Shown here one piece after another: positions 56,134 to 64,000 of a DNA stretch of 64,000 nucleotides. The notes beneath the pieces were generated by a model. The model saw only the letters and a program-made list of their open reading frames with translations, had not been told where the DNA came from and ran no database searches. Location of the stretch: contig JAITFZ010000021.1 in the NCBI GenBank assembly GCA_031280965.1, positions 51,015 to 115,014 on the forward strand. The letters are read 5' to 3'. Positions within the stretch are counted from its first letter, which is position 1, and each line of letters begins with the position of its first letter. Both the position numbers and the translations under genes were made by a program. Origin of the DNA: Oscillospiraceae bacterium. GTDB lineage: Bacteria; Bacillota; Clostridia; Oscillospirales; Ruminococcaceae.

Positions 56134-58746
56134 TTACAGTGAATTCGCGCTTTGTTCTGTCTCCATAAACTTATCTATATCCTCTGAAACCTCATCAAAA
56201 TCACTATGCAGCAATTGTTCGGAAATTGTATCTAACAGTTCGCGGATTTTCTGCGGCAAAGATGTGTTTTTAAGCTCATTTAACACCTTCTCGGCGGTGT
56301 TTTTGTCGTATATTTCACATGCTTCTTTAATCGCAAGCAGATTTTCCCTTAAATGCCGCATATCAACAACTTCCGCATCATGGGCAGATACCTGCTTCTG
56401 CGGCGCAAGCTCATCTACAACGGCGCGCAACGAACTTAGAAACTTTGGGGTCTCGGCTGTGATTAACTCAATATCCTTATCCCGCCCGGACTGCTCTAAT
56501 TTCATAGCAACTGCGGACAAATCCATTTTCCCTAAATTCGCTAAAGCACTTTTCATGCCATGTACATGAATAGTATAAGTCCGAATATCTTCCTCACTGT
56601 ACGGGGCGCCTTTCCCGATGACCGCATCTAACGCGGCAAGGGATTTTTTTGCGTCCCTTACAAAGGATTCCGTTATCCGCGAACCGACAGACGACTGCGG
56701 CGCCTTGTCGGCGGGTTGCTCGGTTTCTGTTTCTGCTTGTCTTCTCGCCGCTTCAATCACCTCCGGCGGTTGTTTATCGCGTATCAGCCTGTTCAATATA
56801 ACGTTCAAAAGGCGGGTGTCTATCGGTTTGGAAATGAAATCGTCGAAGCCGTTTGCGAGGAAAATTTCCGACTGCCCCACCACAGCATTCGCGGTCAAGG
56901 CTACAATGGGTTCCTTATACCCCATTTCACGCAGAATCTTTGTCGCTTCAACGCCGTCCATATTCGGCATCATATGGTCCATAAATATTATATCATAAAC
57001 CTTGCCGCTTTTAATTAAATCTATCGCGGCAAATCCGCTGTCGGCAGAGTCGGTCTTTATCTTATATTGAACCATGAGCCCCTTAGCTACATATATATTC
57101 GTTTCCACATCGTCTACAATCAGCACACTGCCGTACGGCATCGGGTCGCGTGTAATTTGTGCGCGTTTCATCTGCGTTCTGTTGGTTGTGCGGAAATTAT
57201 GCAGATTGTCGGTCATTTCTTTGCCTAACACTTCCGACCCCGCTATAGTCTGCGGGAAGCGCACGGTGAAAGTAGAACCCACGCCCGGTTCGCTTTCTAT
57301 GGCAATTGCACCCTCCATCATGTGTATCAGATTGCGCGTTATGCTCATTCCGAGACCGGTTCCTTCGGTTGCACGGTTGGCTTTCATATTGAACTGCGAA
57401 TACTCTTCAAACAGATTGTCTACCTGCTCCTTGCTCATGCCCTGTCCGGTATCGCTTACACTGAAAATCAGCGTTACTTCACCATCGACACCGCTCGCTT
57501 CCGCCGTAACCGACAGAGTAACCATGCCTGCCGCCGTATATTTGAAAGCATTGGAAAGGACGTTGTTTAGTATTTGTTTTATGCGAAGTTCGTCACCAAT
57601 CAGAAGAACGGGTAAATTTTCATCTATGTAGAGTTCAAACTCAATCGGCTTACTGCCTATACGCATCATGTTAAGTTGCACTGTATCGCTGATAAGGCTG
57701 GCTATTTCGTAATTTTCTTTGAGTAACTCAAGTTTTCCGGCTTCAATTTTTGAAAGGTCAAGCACGTCATTTATTATACTGAGCAACATATAACCGGACG
57801 TATAGACTTTTTCAAGCGCGTCTCTTGTATTTCGTTCGAGCGTTTCATTTTGAAGCTGCATTTCTGTAATGCCCAAAATCGCATTCATCGGTGTGCGGAT
57901 TTCGTGCGACATAGTGGCAAGAAAGTCGCTTTTAGCCTTATTGGCAACATGTGCATCGCCTAACGTCTCTTGAATTTTACGAGCCAGTTCACCAATTTCG
58001 TCGTCCCTGTATGTGCCGTATACGGAGTTTGCGTCAATATTGCTCTTAGATACGCTGGTTGTGAGCCGGCTTAAAGGCGTCACTACAAAACGCCGTATGA
58101 TAATGATGTTAGTGCCCATTACTGCCGTGAGTACTATTATAAGGATAATAATGTTAACAGTCGCGGCTTGCTGGCTTTCTTGTATAAAACGGTCTTCAAT
58201 ATCGGTGCTGATAACACCGATAACCTCTCCCCTTCTGATAATAGGAACCGCTCCTGTACTGAAAATCCCCCATTGGTCTACAAGATTCATTATACCCACT
58301 GAACTTAAACCGCTGAAAGCATCTAAATGAACTGCCCCTATATCTTCATATTCTTCAAAAATAGAGTCGTTTCTGTTGGGGTCGTCGGGAAAAGGGAAAG
58401 GGTCGCTGTCAAATATAAAGTAGTATTTACCGTCTATCTCCTTGAGGGCATAAATATATGAAGCACCGGTCAGTCTCGCCAAAGTACGTAAAGAAGCGAG
58501 CGTTTGGTAATAAGCGTTATAATCGGCGAATATGTCCTCTCTGCTGTTATACGAAAAAAATTTTTCTATGTCAAGAAGTTCACGTGCGGCAACCGAGATA
58601 GAAAGTAAATTTGCTTCCACGCTTTCACTAAGTATCGCCCTGTGGTTACGGTTATTCATTATCGTAAGTAAAACGCTTACCGACAGAACGACAAACAATA
58701 AGCCGACAACTACGGAGATTAAAAGCCGTTGCATTTTTTTGTTCAT
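56134..58746 (-). CDS. Hybrid sensor histidine kinase (sensor-HAMP-HisKA-HATPase-REC-HPt)
   Basis: 870 residues. Membrane segments near 9-30 and 192-212 flank a periplasmic sensor of about 160 residues. HAMP-like linker (FVVTPLSRLTTSVSKS), HisKA with TMSHEIRTPMNA, HATPase with EGTGLGMSITRNL, receiver with IIFMDHMMPNMDG, HPt with HVHGMKSALANLG. ATG 58746 has AGGAG 8 nt upstream. Middle gene of the operon HD-GYP, kinase, sugar-binding lipoprotein. Confidence 0.95.
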   Translation of the reverse strand: MNKKMQRLLISVVVGLLFVVLSVSVLLTIMNNRNHRAILSESVEANLLSISVAARELLDIEKFFSYNSREDIFADYNAYYQTLASLRTLARLTGASYIYALKEIDGKYYFIFDSDPFPFPDDPNRNDSIFEEYEDIGAVHLDAFSGLSSVGIMNLVDQWGIFSTGAVPIIRRGEVIGVISTDIEDRFIQESQQAATVNIIILIIVLTAVMGTNIIIIRRFVVTPLSRLTTSVSKSNIDANSVYGTYRDDEIGELARKIQETLGDAHVANKAKSDFLATMSHEIRTPMNAILGITEMQLQNETLERNTRDALEKVYTSGYMLLSIINDVLDLSKIEAGKLELLKENYEIASLISDTVQLNMMRIGSKPIEFELYIDENLPVLLIGDELRIKQILNNVLSNAFKYTAAGMVTLSVTAEASGVDGEVTLIFSVSDTGQGMSKEQVDNLFEEYSQFNMKANRATEGTGLGMSITRNLIHMMEGAIAIESEPGVGSTFTVRFPQTIAGSEVLGKEMTDNLHNFRTTNRTQMKRAQITRDPMPYGSVLIVDDVETNIYVAKGLMVQYKIKTDSADSGFAAIDLIKSGKVYDIIFMDHMMPNMDGVEATKILREMGYKEPIVALTANAVVGQSEIFLANGFDDFISKPIDTRLLNVILNRLIRDKQPPEVIEAARRQAETETEQPADKAPQSSVGSRITESFVRDAKKSLAALDAVIGKGAPYSEEDIRTYTIHVHGMKSALANLGKMDLSAVAMKLEQSGRDKDIELITAETPKFLSSLRAVVDELAPQKQVSAHDAEVVDMRHLRENLLAIKEACEIYDKNTAEKVLNELKNTSLPQKIRELLDTISEQLLHSDFDEVSEDIDKFMETEQSANSL

Positions 58747-58766
58747 GGTCGAATCTCCTAAAAAGC

Positions 58767-59789
58767 TTATATTTTTATCGCCTCGAATTGTTTTCTTATT
58801 TCGTAAAATACATTAGCTATTGCCGGGTCAAACTGTGTTCCGGCGCCTTCCATGATGATTCTGACAGCCTCATCGGACGAAAACGCTTTTTTATACGGAC
58901 GCTCGGAAACAAGCGCGTCGTAAACATCGGCAACCGCCATAACCCGCCCGTGAATCGGGATATTTTCTCCCGCCAGCTTATACGGATAACCTTTGCCGTC
59001 CCAACGCTCATGATGACTGCCCGCAAATAATCTGGCATCAAGCAAAAATTCCACATCGTCCGTACGGGAGATTATTTGGTCAATTGCGCCCTCTCCTTCT
59101 GTAGTGTGGGTCTTCATGATTGCAAATTCTTCATCTGTCAGTTTTCCGGGTTTATTCAAAATAATATCCGATATGGCGATTTTTCCGACATCATGCAACC
59201 GCGCCGACGAAACAAATGACTCCAAATTCATTTTTTTGATTTCATCAGTATATACGCCGTTTGCCGCCATCGCTTCTATCAATATCTTTACATATGCGGC
59301 TGTGCGGTCTACGTGACCGCCTGTTCCTTCGTCACGACCTTCCACCATATCCGCGAAACCGAAAATGATGGCGTTTTGAAGATTTTGCAGCTTTGCTGTC
59401 CGTTCGCGGATAATACTGTCTATGTCCAAATGGGTCTTTATGCGGTTTATAAGTACAGGAGCAGAAAAGGGTTTAATTACAAAATCGACTACGCCAAGCT
59501 GAAAACCGCGGACTTCCACTTCGCTGTCTGTCATACTTGTAAGAAATATCACGGGTATGTCCGCTTGCGAATCATTTTCTTTTAAGCGCCGCAATGCTTC
59601 AAATCCGTCCACTTCCGGCATTTCGATGTCGAGCAGTATCAAGTCCGGCTTCATTTTTTCCAAAAGCTTGAACATTTTTCCCGCCGACGGCAAGGTCATA
59701 ACCCGATAGTGTTCTTTCAAGGCTTCATTTGCCATAGCTAAGTTTGTATCAATGTCATCAATAACAAAAATCGTTTTTTGCATTCTCAC
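58767..59789 (-). CDS. Response regulator with HD-GYP phosphodiesterase domain
   Basis: 340 residues. Receiver about 5-125 (IDDIDTN, LILLDIEMPEVDG, KPF) and HD-GYP domain about 145-335 with SARLHDVGKIAISD (HD pair), HTTEGE, GSHHERWDGKGYP and ADVYDALVSERPYK. Expected to degrade c-di-GMP when phosphorylated, opposing the GGDEF protein at 9005-9922. First gene of the minus-strand operon from promoter B. Confidence 0.95.
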   Translation of the reverse strand: MRMQKTIFVIDDIDTNLAMANEALKEHYRVMTLPSAGKMFKLLEKMKPDLILLDIEMPEVDGFEALRRLKENDSQADIPVIFLTSMTDSEVEVRGFQLGVVDFVIKPFSAPVLINRIKTHLDIDSIIRERTAKLQNLQNAIIFGFADMVEGRDEGTGGHVDRTAAYVKILIEAMAANGVYTDEIKKMNLESFVSSARLHDVGKIAISDIILNKPGKLTDEEFAIMKTHTTEGEGAIDQIISRTDDVEFLLDARLFAGSHHERWDGKGYPYKLAGENIPIHGRVMAVADVYDALVSERPYKKAFSSDEAVRIIMEGAGTQFDPAIANVFYEIRKQFEAIKI

Positions 59790-59865
59790 ACCTCATAAAT
59801 TACTATAAATTATCCCAAAGCTATGGAAATTAAATCGTACATAATAAACTGTATAGTTGCCTTAA

Positions 59866-59915
59866 AGTTTAGCATAAATTGAAAGCAAAAACACAAAGGT
59901 TCCGAATATGTCACC
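59866..59915 (-). promoter_or_regulatory. Signalling-operon promoter B with conserved CGGAACCTT box
   Basis: Minus strand: GGTGACA, TTCGGAACCTT (box 59896-59904), exactly 21 nt, then extended -10 TGCTAAACT (59866-59874). Mirrors promoter A at 45585-45633. It lies about 77 nt upstream of the HD-GYP start within the 309-nt divergent gap with sigK; the rest of that gap toward sigK holds the leader hairpin and otherwise nothing I recognise. Confidence 0.6.
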
Positions 59916-60050
59916 TTTGCTTTGGCGAAACAGTGATTTCCATATTATTAATAAAAAAGCGTAAACTGCTTATGCTGTATATTTCGCAAGCTGTAACAGT
60001 CGCGTATTTATATTATAAAAATTCTCTGAAAAACCCGAATAATTGACAAG

Positions 60051-60095
60051 AAGTCCTTCATAGGCTTAATGTACGACTATCTATGGAGGGCTTTT
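60051..60095 (+). promoter_or_regulatory. sigK leader hairpin covering the ribosome binding site
   Basis: AAGTCCTTCATAG (60051-60063), 17-nt loop, CTATGGAGGGCTT (60081-60093), then TTTT ending at 60095. The 13-bp stem (two G-U pairs) includes the GGAGGG Shine-Dalgarno of sigK, and the T-run makes it terminator-like. It could limit sigK expression by RBS occlusion or attenuation. The same hairpin is conserved in the remnant at 45443. Confidence 0.65.
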
Positions 60096-60098
60096 CCA

Positions 60099-60809
60099 AT
60101 GTTTTCGGTTTTGTTTCAAACTGCGTTGCAAAATTTGTTTTATCTCGCGCTTCATCTTGAAAACGGGGGTGCATTCCCTAAGCAATTATCAAAGAAAGAA
60201 GAGCAGGAGTGTCTCGAAAAAATTGAGGCGGGTGATGAGTGCGCCCGTAATAAACTAATCGTGCATAATTTGCGGTTGGTGGCTTTTATCGTGCGGAAAA
60301 ATTACTCTGATTCAAAGGAGCAGGACGACCTTATTTCAATAGGAACAATCGGGCTTATTAAAGCGGCTGAAACTTTTAAGAAAAGTAAGAATATAAGCTT
60401 TAGCACATATGCGAGCAAGTGTATAGATAACCAAATAAAAATGCACTTCCGAAAAATAAAAAAACAGCTGGCGGAAGTTCATATGAATGAACCCATCGAC
60501 ACCGACAAAGACGGCAATCAAATCACAATTGCGGATATTTTCAGCGACCCGACAAACATAGCAGACGAGGTTGACCTGCTTATAAATTTCAAGAAGCTGT
60601 ATTCTTACATAAACGAAAGCCTTGACGAACGCGAAAAGTTAATAATCAGCAAGCGCTACGGGCTTAACACCGGTAACGGAGGGGCGATTAAAGCCATGAC
60701 ACAGCGCGAGGTTGCTTCACAGTTAAGGATTTCGAGGAGCTATGTGTCACGCATTGAAAAAAGAGCGCTTCAGAAACTTAAAGAAAGGTTCGACGGGAAA
60801 AAGGTTTAA
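60099..60809 (+). CDS. sigK: Sporulation sigma factor SigK (pro-sigma-K)
   Basis: About 236 residues. From ATG 60099 (8 nt after GGAGGG) the protein starts MFSVLFQTALQNLFYLALHL, a hydrophobic pro-sequence like that of Bacillus pro-sigma-K, followed by NGGAFPKQLSKKEEQ, ARNKLIVHNLRLVAFIVRK (region 2), DDLISIGTIGLIKA, STYASKCIDNQIKMHFR, and region 4 TQREVASQLRISRSYVSRIEKRAL. Controls late mother-cell genes. The gene is intact, with no skin-type interruption. A truncated copy of its 5' part lies at 45443-45527. Confidence 0.94.
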   Translation: MFSVLFQTALQNLFYLALHLENGGAFPKQLSKKEEQECLEKIEAGDECARNKLIVHNLRLVAFIVRKNYSDSKEQDDLISIGTIGLIKAAETFKKSKNISFSTYASKCIDNQIKMHFRKIKKQLAEVHMNEPIDTDKDGNQITIADIFSDPTNIADEVDLLINFKKLYSYINESLDEREKLIISKRYGLNTGNGGAIKAMTQREVASQLRISRSYVSRIEKRALQKLKERFDGKKV

Positions 60810-60821
60810 TGTTGTATATAA

Positions 60822-60855
60822 ATACCAAACTCCATTTTAATGGAGTTTGGTATTA
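60822..60855. terminator. Hairpin after sigK
   Basis: AATACCAAACTCCAT / ATGGAGTTTGGTATT, 15-bp perfect stem with a 4-nt loop, directly after the sigK stop. No T-run follows, so termination strength is unclear. Confidence 0.6.
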
Positions 60856-60896
60856 GCTGTGTCAGCTTGCGAAATTTATCGAAAAATCACGAAGAT

Positions 60897-60925
60897 TGAC
60901 TTTTTCGCCTCCTTATGTTATGATA
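60897..60925 (+). promoter_or_regulatory. Promoter of the large surface protein gene
   Basis: TTGACT, 17-nt spacer, TATGAT, 46 nt before the ATG at 60972; an AAGGA precedes the start by 9 nt. Confidence 0.72.
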
Positions 60926-60971
60926 GCAGTATAAATCTAAGGAATTATAACAAACAAAGGAATTATGACAT

Positions 60972-63900
60972 ATGAAAAAGACGTTAAACAAAACAATTGC
61001 AGCGCTATTGATTCCGGTGCTTTTATTCTCGGCAATATCGGTGTTTACAGCACCTGTATACGCGAATTCGCCGGACTGGAGCGCCGACAATCCGCCGCAG
61101 GTTACAAACGGCGACATAATTACAATAAGCGGCAGACCTGCCGGTACGCTTACCGTTCCGGCGAATACAGCAGTTACTGTAAACGGTGAGGTTACAAGCA
61201 CATCGGCGGGAATTGTTCTTGATATAGGCGCAGGTGCGGTTGTTAACTGGAACGCTTATTTTCAGGGTACGACAACCCCCGCTTCCTCCAATCTCATTAC
61301 CTTAACCGGCAACGGTACGTTCGTGGCGGAATCTATAATCCATAACACGGGGACAGGCGGAACCATAAATATCACGGGCGCGGGTACGGTTGTTACAGTG
61401 CGAAACGGAGGGGCGGTATTATCCAACAGAAGCGGTAATCCTGTTTATATTAACGCTGATAATGTCGCTGTTAATGTGGATTCCGGCGGTACAGTCAAAA
61501 GCCTTAGCAATAACCAAAACGCGGCAATACAGGTAAACAGCGGCATATTGGGCGCGAGGATTAACATAAATAACGGCGGCGCGGTGATTTCCGAGGAAGG
61601 CGGATACGCTGTTAACGACGGCGCGTTTGCGGGGGTTGCAAGCAATAATACGGCAATCACAGTAGACGGCGGTGTAGTGATGGCTGAAAGCGCCTGCGCC
61701 ATACATTCAACAGGTGAGGGAACTTCCGTAACTGTAAGAAACGGCTTAGTATCAAACGCCGCAGGCAATAACGCCAATCCCGCAATTCAAATAAACGCTG
61801 TTGCAAATACCGATTACGGCGATAATTACAATATAATAATAAGCGGCGGCACGGTACAGTCCTCTTCTAATGCGGGGTACGCTGTTCAGACAACGGGCAA
61901 TGTATTAGTAAGCGGCGGTGTTGTTTCCGCGATTAACGGACGCGCAATCAACCTTGTGGGCAATTATTCAAAAGCCACGGTGACAGGCGGAACTGTTCAA
62001 ACAAGCGGCACAGGAACGGCGATAAGCACCGCCACAACGACTCCCGATACCGTAGCCGATACAAAGGTCATTATAAGCGGAGGTATGGTTTCTTCCGCAA
62101 ACGGTAATGCAATCCATGTTACGGGTATAAATTCCCGGGTGATTGTGAGCGAAGGAACAGTTACGACCGCAAGCACCTCGGACGGCAACGCGATTCAAGC
62201 GGGGATTTCCTCCACATATCCTGCCGCAAACGCTAATGTGACTATCAGCGGCGGTTCGGTAAGCGCGACCGGCGGCGCGTCTAACAGCTACGCAATAAGA
62301 ACCTACGGAGCTAATTCAACAGTTACGGTAAGCGACACTCCCGGACGCGGCGGACAAGTTTCGGTGTTACGGACGGGCGCTGCGATTCGTTCCGGCGGAA
62401 CAGTCACGGTAAGCGGCGGATTTGTGTTCGCTTTCGGGACAAGCCCGTCAACAGCCGTTAACGCAGCGGTCTTAAATCCCCCCGCTTACGGCGCGGGCGG
62501 TATGATTGGGGTGTGGAATCAAGCCGCAGGCGTTACATTTTACACGCAAGGCAATAACCCTGCCTGGAACACCTTTCATCTGAACCACACAACAGGCGAC
62601 CCGATTAACTTAAAGTGGTATTTCAACCCTGTTCTCGGAAGCGGCATAGATTATACAAACGGACAAACTGCGGGCTTTTTCCCGTTACATTTTGTGACGG
62701 TAACAAACGACCACGGACTTATTTTCGATTCAAGCACGGGTTACATGTATAAAGACCATGACGGAAGCGGCTCGTTAGCCACTAATAACGAGCGGTTTTA
62801 TCTCGGGACAAACATGTTTAATCCAACGGCGGGAGCATGGTCGGGAACCCCCGGGAATCTGTTCTTGGACAGTTTTTCATGGACTACAACCAATCCGATT
62901 TCTCTGACAATTGTGGGTGATGCGGCAATTATATTGGGCGGAAACAGTAAATTTGAGTCCACTCATAATACAGGAACGGGAATTAACTCAAACAATTATG
63001 AAACCACAATCACAGGCGATGGCTCGATAACCGCCAAAGGCGTTAATTACGGACTCGATTTAGCGGGGATTTTAACGCTTAACGGCGGAACGTTCATAGC
63101 CGAAGGCGGTCAGGCAATCTATCCTGCCGACCCTGATTACGGAACCGAAACCGGTCCCGGACCTCATGGTTTATATTATCGCTGGCATTATATCGGCAAC
63201 AGCGAAAATGGTTTTAAAACCGATTCCGGCTACAGCACGAATAACAGCTTCGTCTTTTATCCCACAGACACATATGTTATGTTGCAGGTATTGAAGCCGA
63301 TTGAGCTTTTATCGGCGGTACAAACGGGCGGAGTATACGACAAAACCGATTCCACAGGTATAATACTTACATTCAGCGAACCTCTCTCCGGTTTAACGGC
63401 AAATCAGATGATGATTACAGACGGCACCGGTGCGGTGCGGACGGGCGAACTGATTGGCTTGGGCAATACATGGAAAGTAATGCTGGAGAGCGTTTACGTT
63501 CAGGGAACGGTTGACGTTGAAACGATACGGCATTTCGGAGATTATTATATAGTAAACAATAAAATTTATGACGTGCCGATTTATAAAACCAAATATTTTA
63601 AATTGACTGTCGCTGTTAATGACGAAGAGGGCGGAACAACTTCAGAACATGAAACGGGAGAGTATCTTTACTCGGAAGGAACTGAAATATCGGTAACAGC
63701 AGAGGCGAATGAAGGGTACAGCTTTATCGGATGGACAATTAACGGCGTGGATTTTACTAATGATGACAATGTAACCAAAACATTTATAATGCCTTTGGGT
63801 GATGTAGAGCTGACAGCGAATTTTGAGCTGATTCCGGCAGATACAGACCCTCCCGAAACGGAGGAGCCGGAACCTGAGCCGCAACCGGAGCCGGAACCTG

Positions 63901-64000
63901 ATGTCGGGGACGATGTCCCCGACGTTCCCGACGTTCCCGACGTTCCCGACGTTCCCGACGTTCCCGACGTTCCCGACGTTCCCGACGTTCCCGACGTCCC
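60972..64000 (+). CDS. Large secreted beta-helix surface protein (runs off the window)
   Basis: Open frame of at least 1009 codons with no stop before the window end. Signal peptide (KKTLNKTIAALLIPVLLF... cleavage near VYA-NS, about residue 32). Residues about 40-500 are repeated ITISGG-TV / VTVSGG-type units, each about 20-30 residues, as in right-handed beta-helix adhesins; about 500-800 mixed, unrecognised; about 800-870 an Ig-like segment; about 876-954 a divergent InlB-type repeat (EGYSFIGWTINGVDF). Then a Pro/Glu linker and a Val-Pro-Asp repeat. Probable wall- or surface-associated adhesin; the anchoring end is not visible. Confidence 0.85.
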   Translation, partial: MKKTLNKTIAALLIPVLLFSAISVFTAPVYANSPDWSADNPPQVTNGDIITISGRPAGTLTVPANTAVTVNGEVTSTSAGIVLDIGAGAVVNWNAYFQGTTTPASSNLITLTGNGTFVAESIIHNTGTGGTINITGAGTVVTVRNGGAVLSNRSGNPVYINADNVAVNVDSGGTVKSLSNNQNAAIQVNSGILGARININNGGAVISEEGGYAVNDGAFAGVASNNTAITVDGGVVMAESACAIHSTGEGTSVTVRNGLVSNAAGNNANPAIQINAVANTDYGDNYNIIISGGTVQSSSNAGYAVQTTGNVLVSGGVVSAINGRAINLVGNYSKATVTGGTVQTSGTGTAISTATTTPDTVADTKVIISGGMVSSANGNAIHVTGINSRVIVSEGTVTTASTSDGNAIQAGISSTYPAANANVTISGGSVSATGGASNSYAIRTYGANSTVTVSDTPGRGGQVSVLRTGAAIRSGGTVTVSGGFVFAFGTSPSTAVNAAVLNPPAYGAGGMIGVWNQAAGVTFYTQGNNPAWNTFHLNHTTGDPINLKWYFNPVLGSGIDYTNGQTAGFFPLHFVTVTNDHGLIFDSSTGYMYKDHDGSGSLATNNERFYLGTNMFNPTAGAWSGTPGNLFLDSFSWTTTNPISLTIVGDAAIILGGNSKFESTHNTGTGINSNNYETTITGDGSITAKGVNYGLDLAGILTLNGGTFIAEGGQAIYPADPDYGTETGPGPHGLYYRWHYIGNSENGFKTDSGYSTNNSFVFYPTDTYVMLQVLKPIELLSAVQTGGVYDKTDSTGIILTFSEPLSGLTANQMMITDGTGAVRTGELIGLGNTWKVMLESVYVQGTVDVETIRHFGDYYIVNNKIYDVPIYKTKYFKLTVAVNDEEGGTTSEHETGEYLYSEGTEISVTAEANEGYSFIGWTINGVDFTNDDNVTKTFIMPLGDVELTANFELIPADTDPPETEEPEPEPQPEPEPDVGDDVPDVPDVPDVPDVPDVPDVPDVPDVPDV
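63921..64000 (+). repeat. 9-bp tandem repeat GACGTTCCC coding Asp-Val-Pro
   Basis: Eight perfect copies (63921-63992), then GACGTCCC up to the window end. In frame with the surface protein; preceded by related GATGTCGGG/GACGATGTCCCC units. Copy number cannot be known because the array crosses the edge. Confidence 0.95.

Noticed and set aside
45443..60809. Calling the 45.5-60 kb block a skin element
   Set aside because: sigK at 60099 is intact rather than split, and no site-specific recombinase gene is present in the block.
61419..62198. Minus-strand open frames inside the large surface protein
   Set aside because: Compositional shadows of GG-V repeat codons; the plus strand is open for over 1000 codons with signal peptide and promoter.

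Overview
The window looks like a chromosomal segment of a spore-forming member of the Clostridia (Firmicutes). Evidence: sporulation genes (yunB, sigK with a pro-sequence), a CIRCE-controlled hrcA-grpE-dnaK-dnaJ locus, a tryptophan T-box, Na+-pump decarboxylase subunits, Gram-positive lipoproteins and a PII-like c-di-AMP receptor. I place it no lower than class. I saw no rRNA, tRNA, CRISPR array or transposase gene.

Layout. 1-8.6 kb: cell-envelope and housekeeping genes (mreC end, mreD, mrdA, mgsA, yunB, ligA, alr, an LCP-like protein). 8.6-15 kb (minus): c-di-GMP module with a ComFB-like protein, a REC-GGDEF cyclase, a large hybrid kinase and a GLUG-repeat surface protein. 15-17.1 kb (minus): ECF sigma factor overlapping a membrane M23 peptidase whose cytosolic end resembles an anti-sigma domain, then a 5'-truncated spore/peptidoglycan-binding gene. 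17.1-21.7 kb: ricT, holB, c-di-AMP receptor, dCMP deaminase, rsmA, tsaD. 22-25.7 kb: rhamnose catabolism (rhaBAD). 25.9-27.2 kb: a DUF5050-like repeat protein. 27.2-32.1 kb: chaperone operon. 32.2-39.5 kb: T-box-controlled aroF-trpEDCFBA without trpG. 39.5-44.3 kb (minus): an unusual operon of lipoprotein, CheX-like protein and decarboxylase gamma and beta subunits. 45.4-60 kb: two convergent signalling operons rich in hybrid kinases and receiver proteins. 60-64 kb: sigK and a large secreted beta-helix protein running off the end.

The most interesting structure is in 45-60 kb. The two convergent operons share a promoter architecture (box CGGAACCTT, exactly 21 nt, then an extended -10). One side carries sigK; the other carries a decayed copy of the sigK leader fused to an internal sigK piece. 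Two AT-rich single genes (a GNAT acetyltransferase and a flavodoxin-like protein) sit inside the plus-strand operon between near-identical leader and tail sequences, like mobile cassettes. Separately, a dispersed repeat of up to about 100 bp ends in a ribosome binding site and start codon at four unrelated genes (mrdA, the c-di-AMP receptor gene, rhaB, trpC).

Signalling is a theme: a diguanylate cyclase next to a ComFB-like protein, an HD-GYP phosphodiesterase in an operon with a kinase and a sugar-binding lipoprotein, and four hybrid kinases, all with HPt domains.
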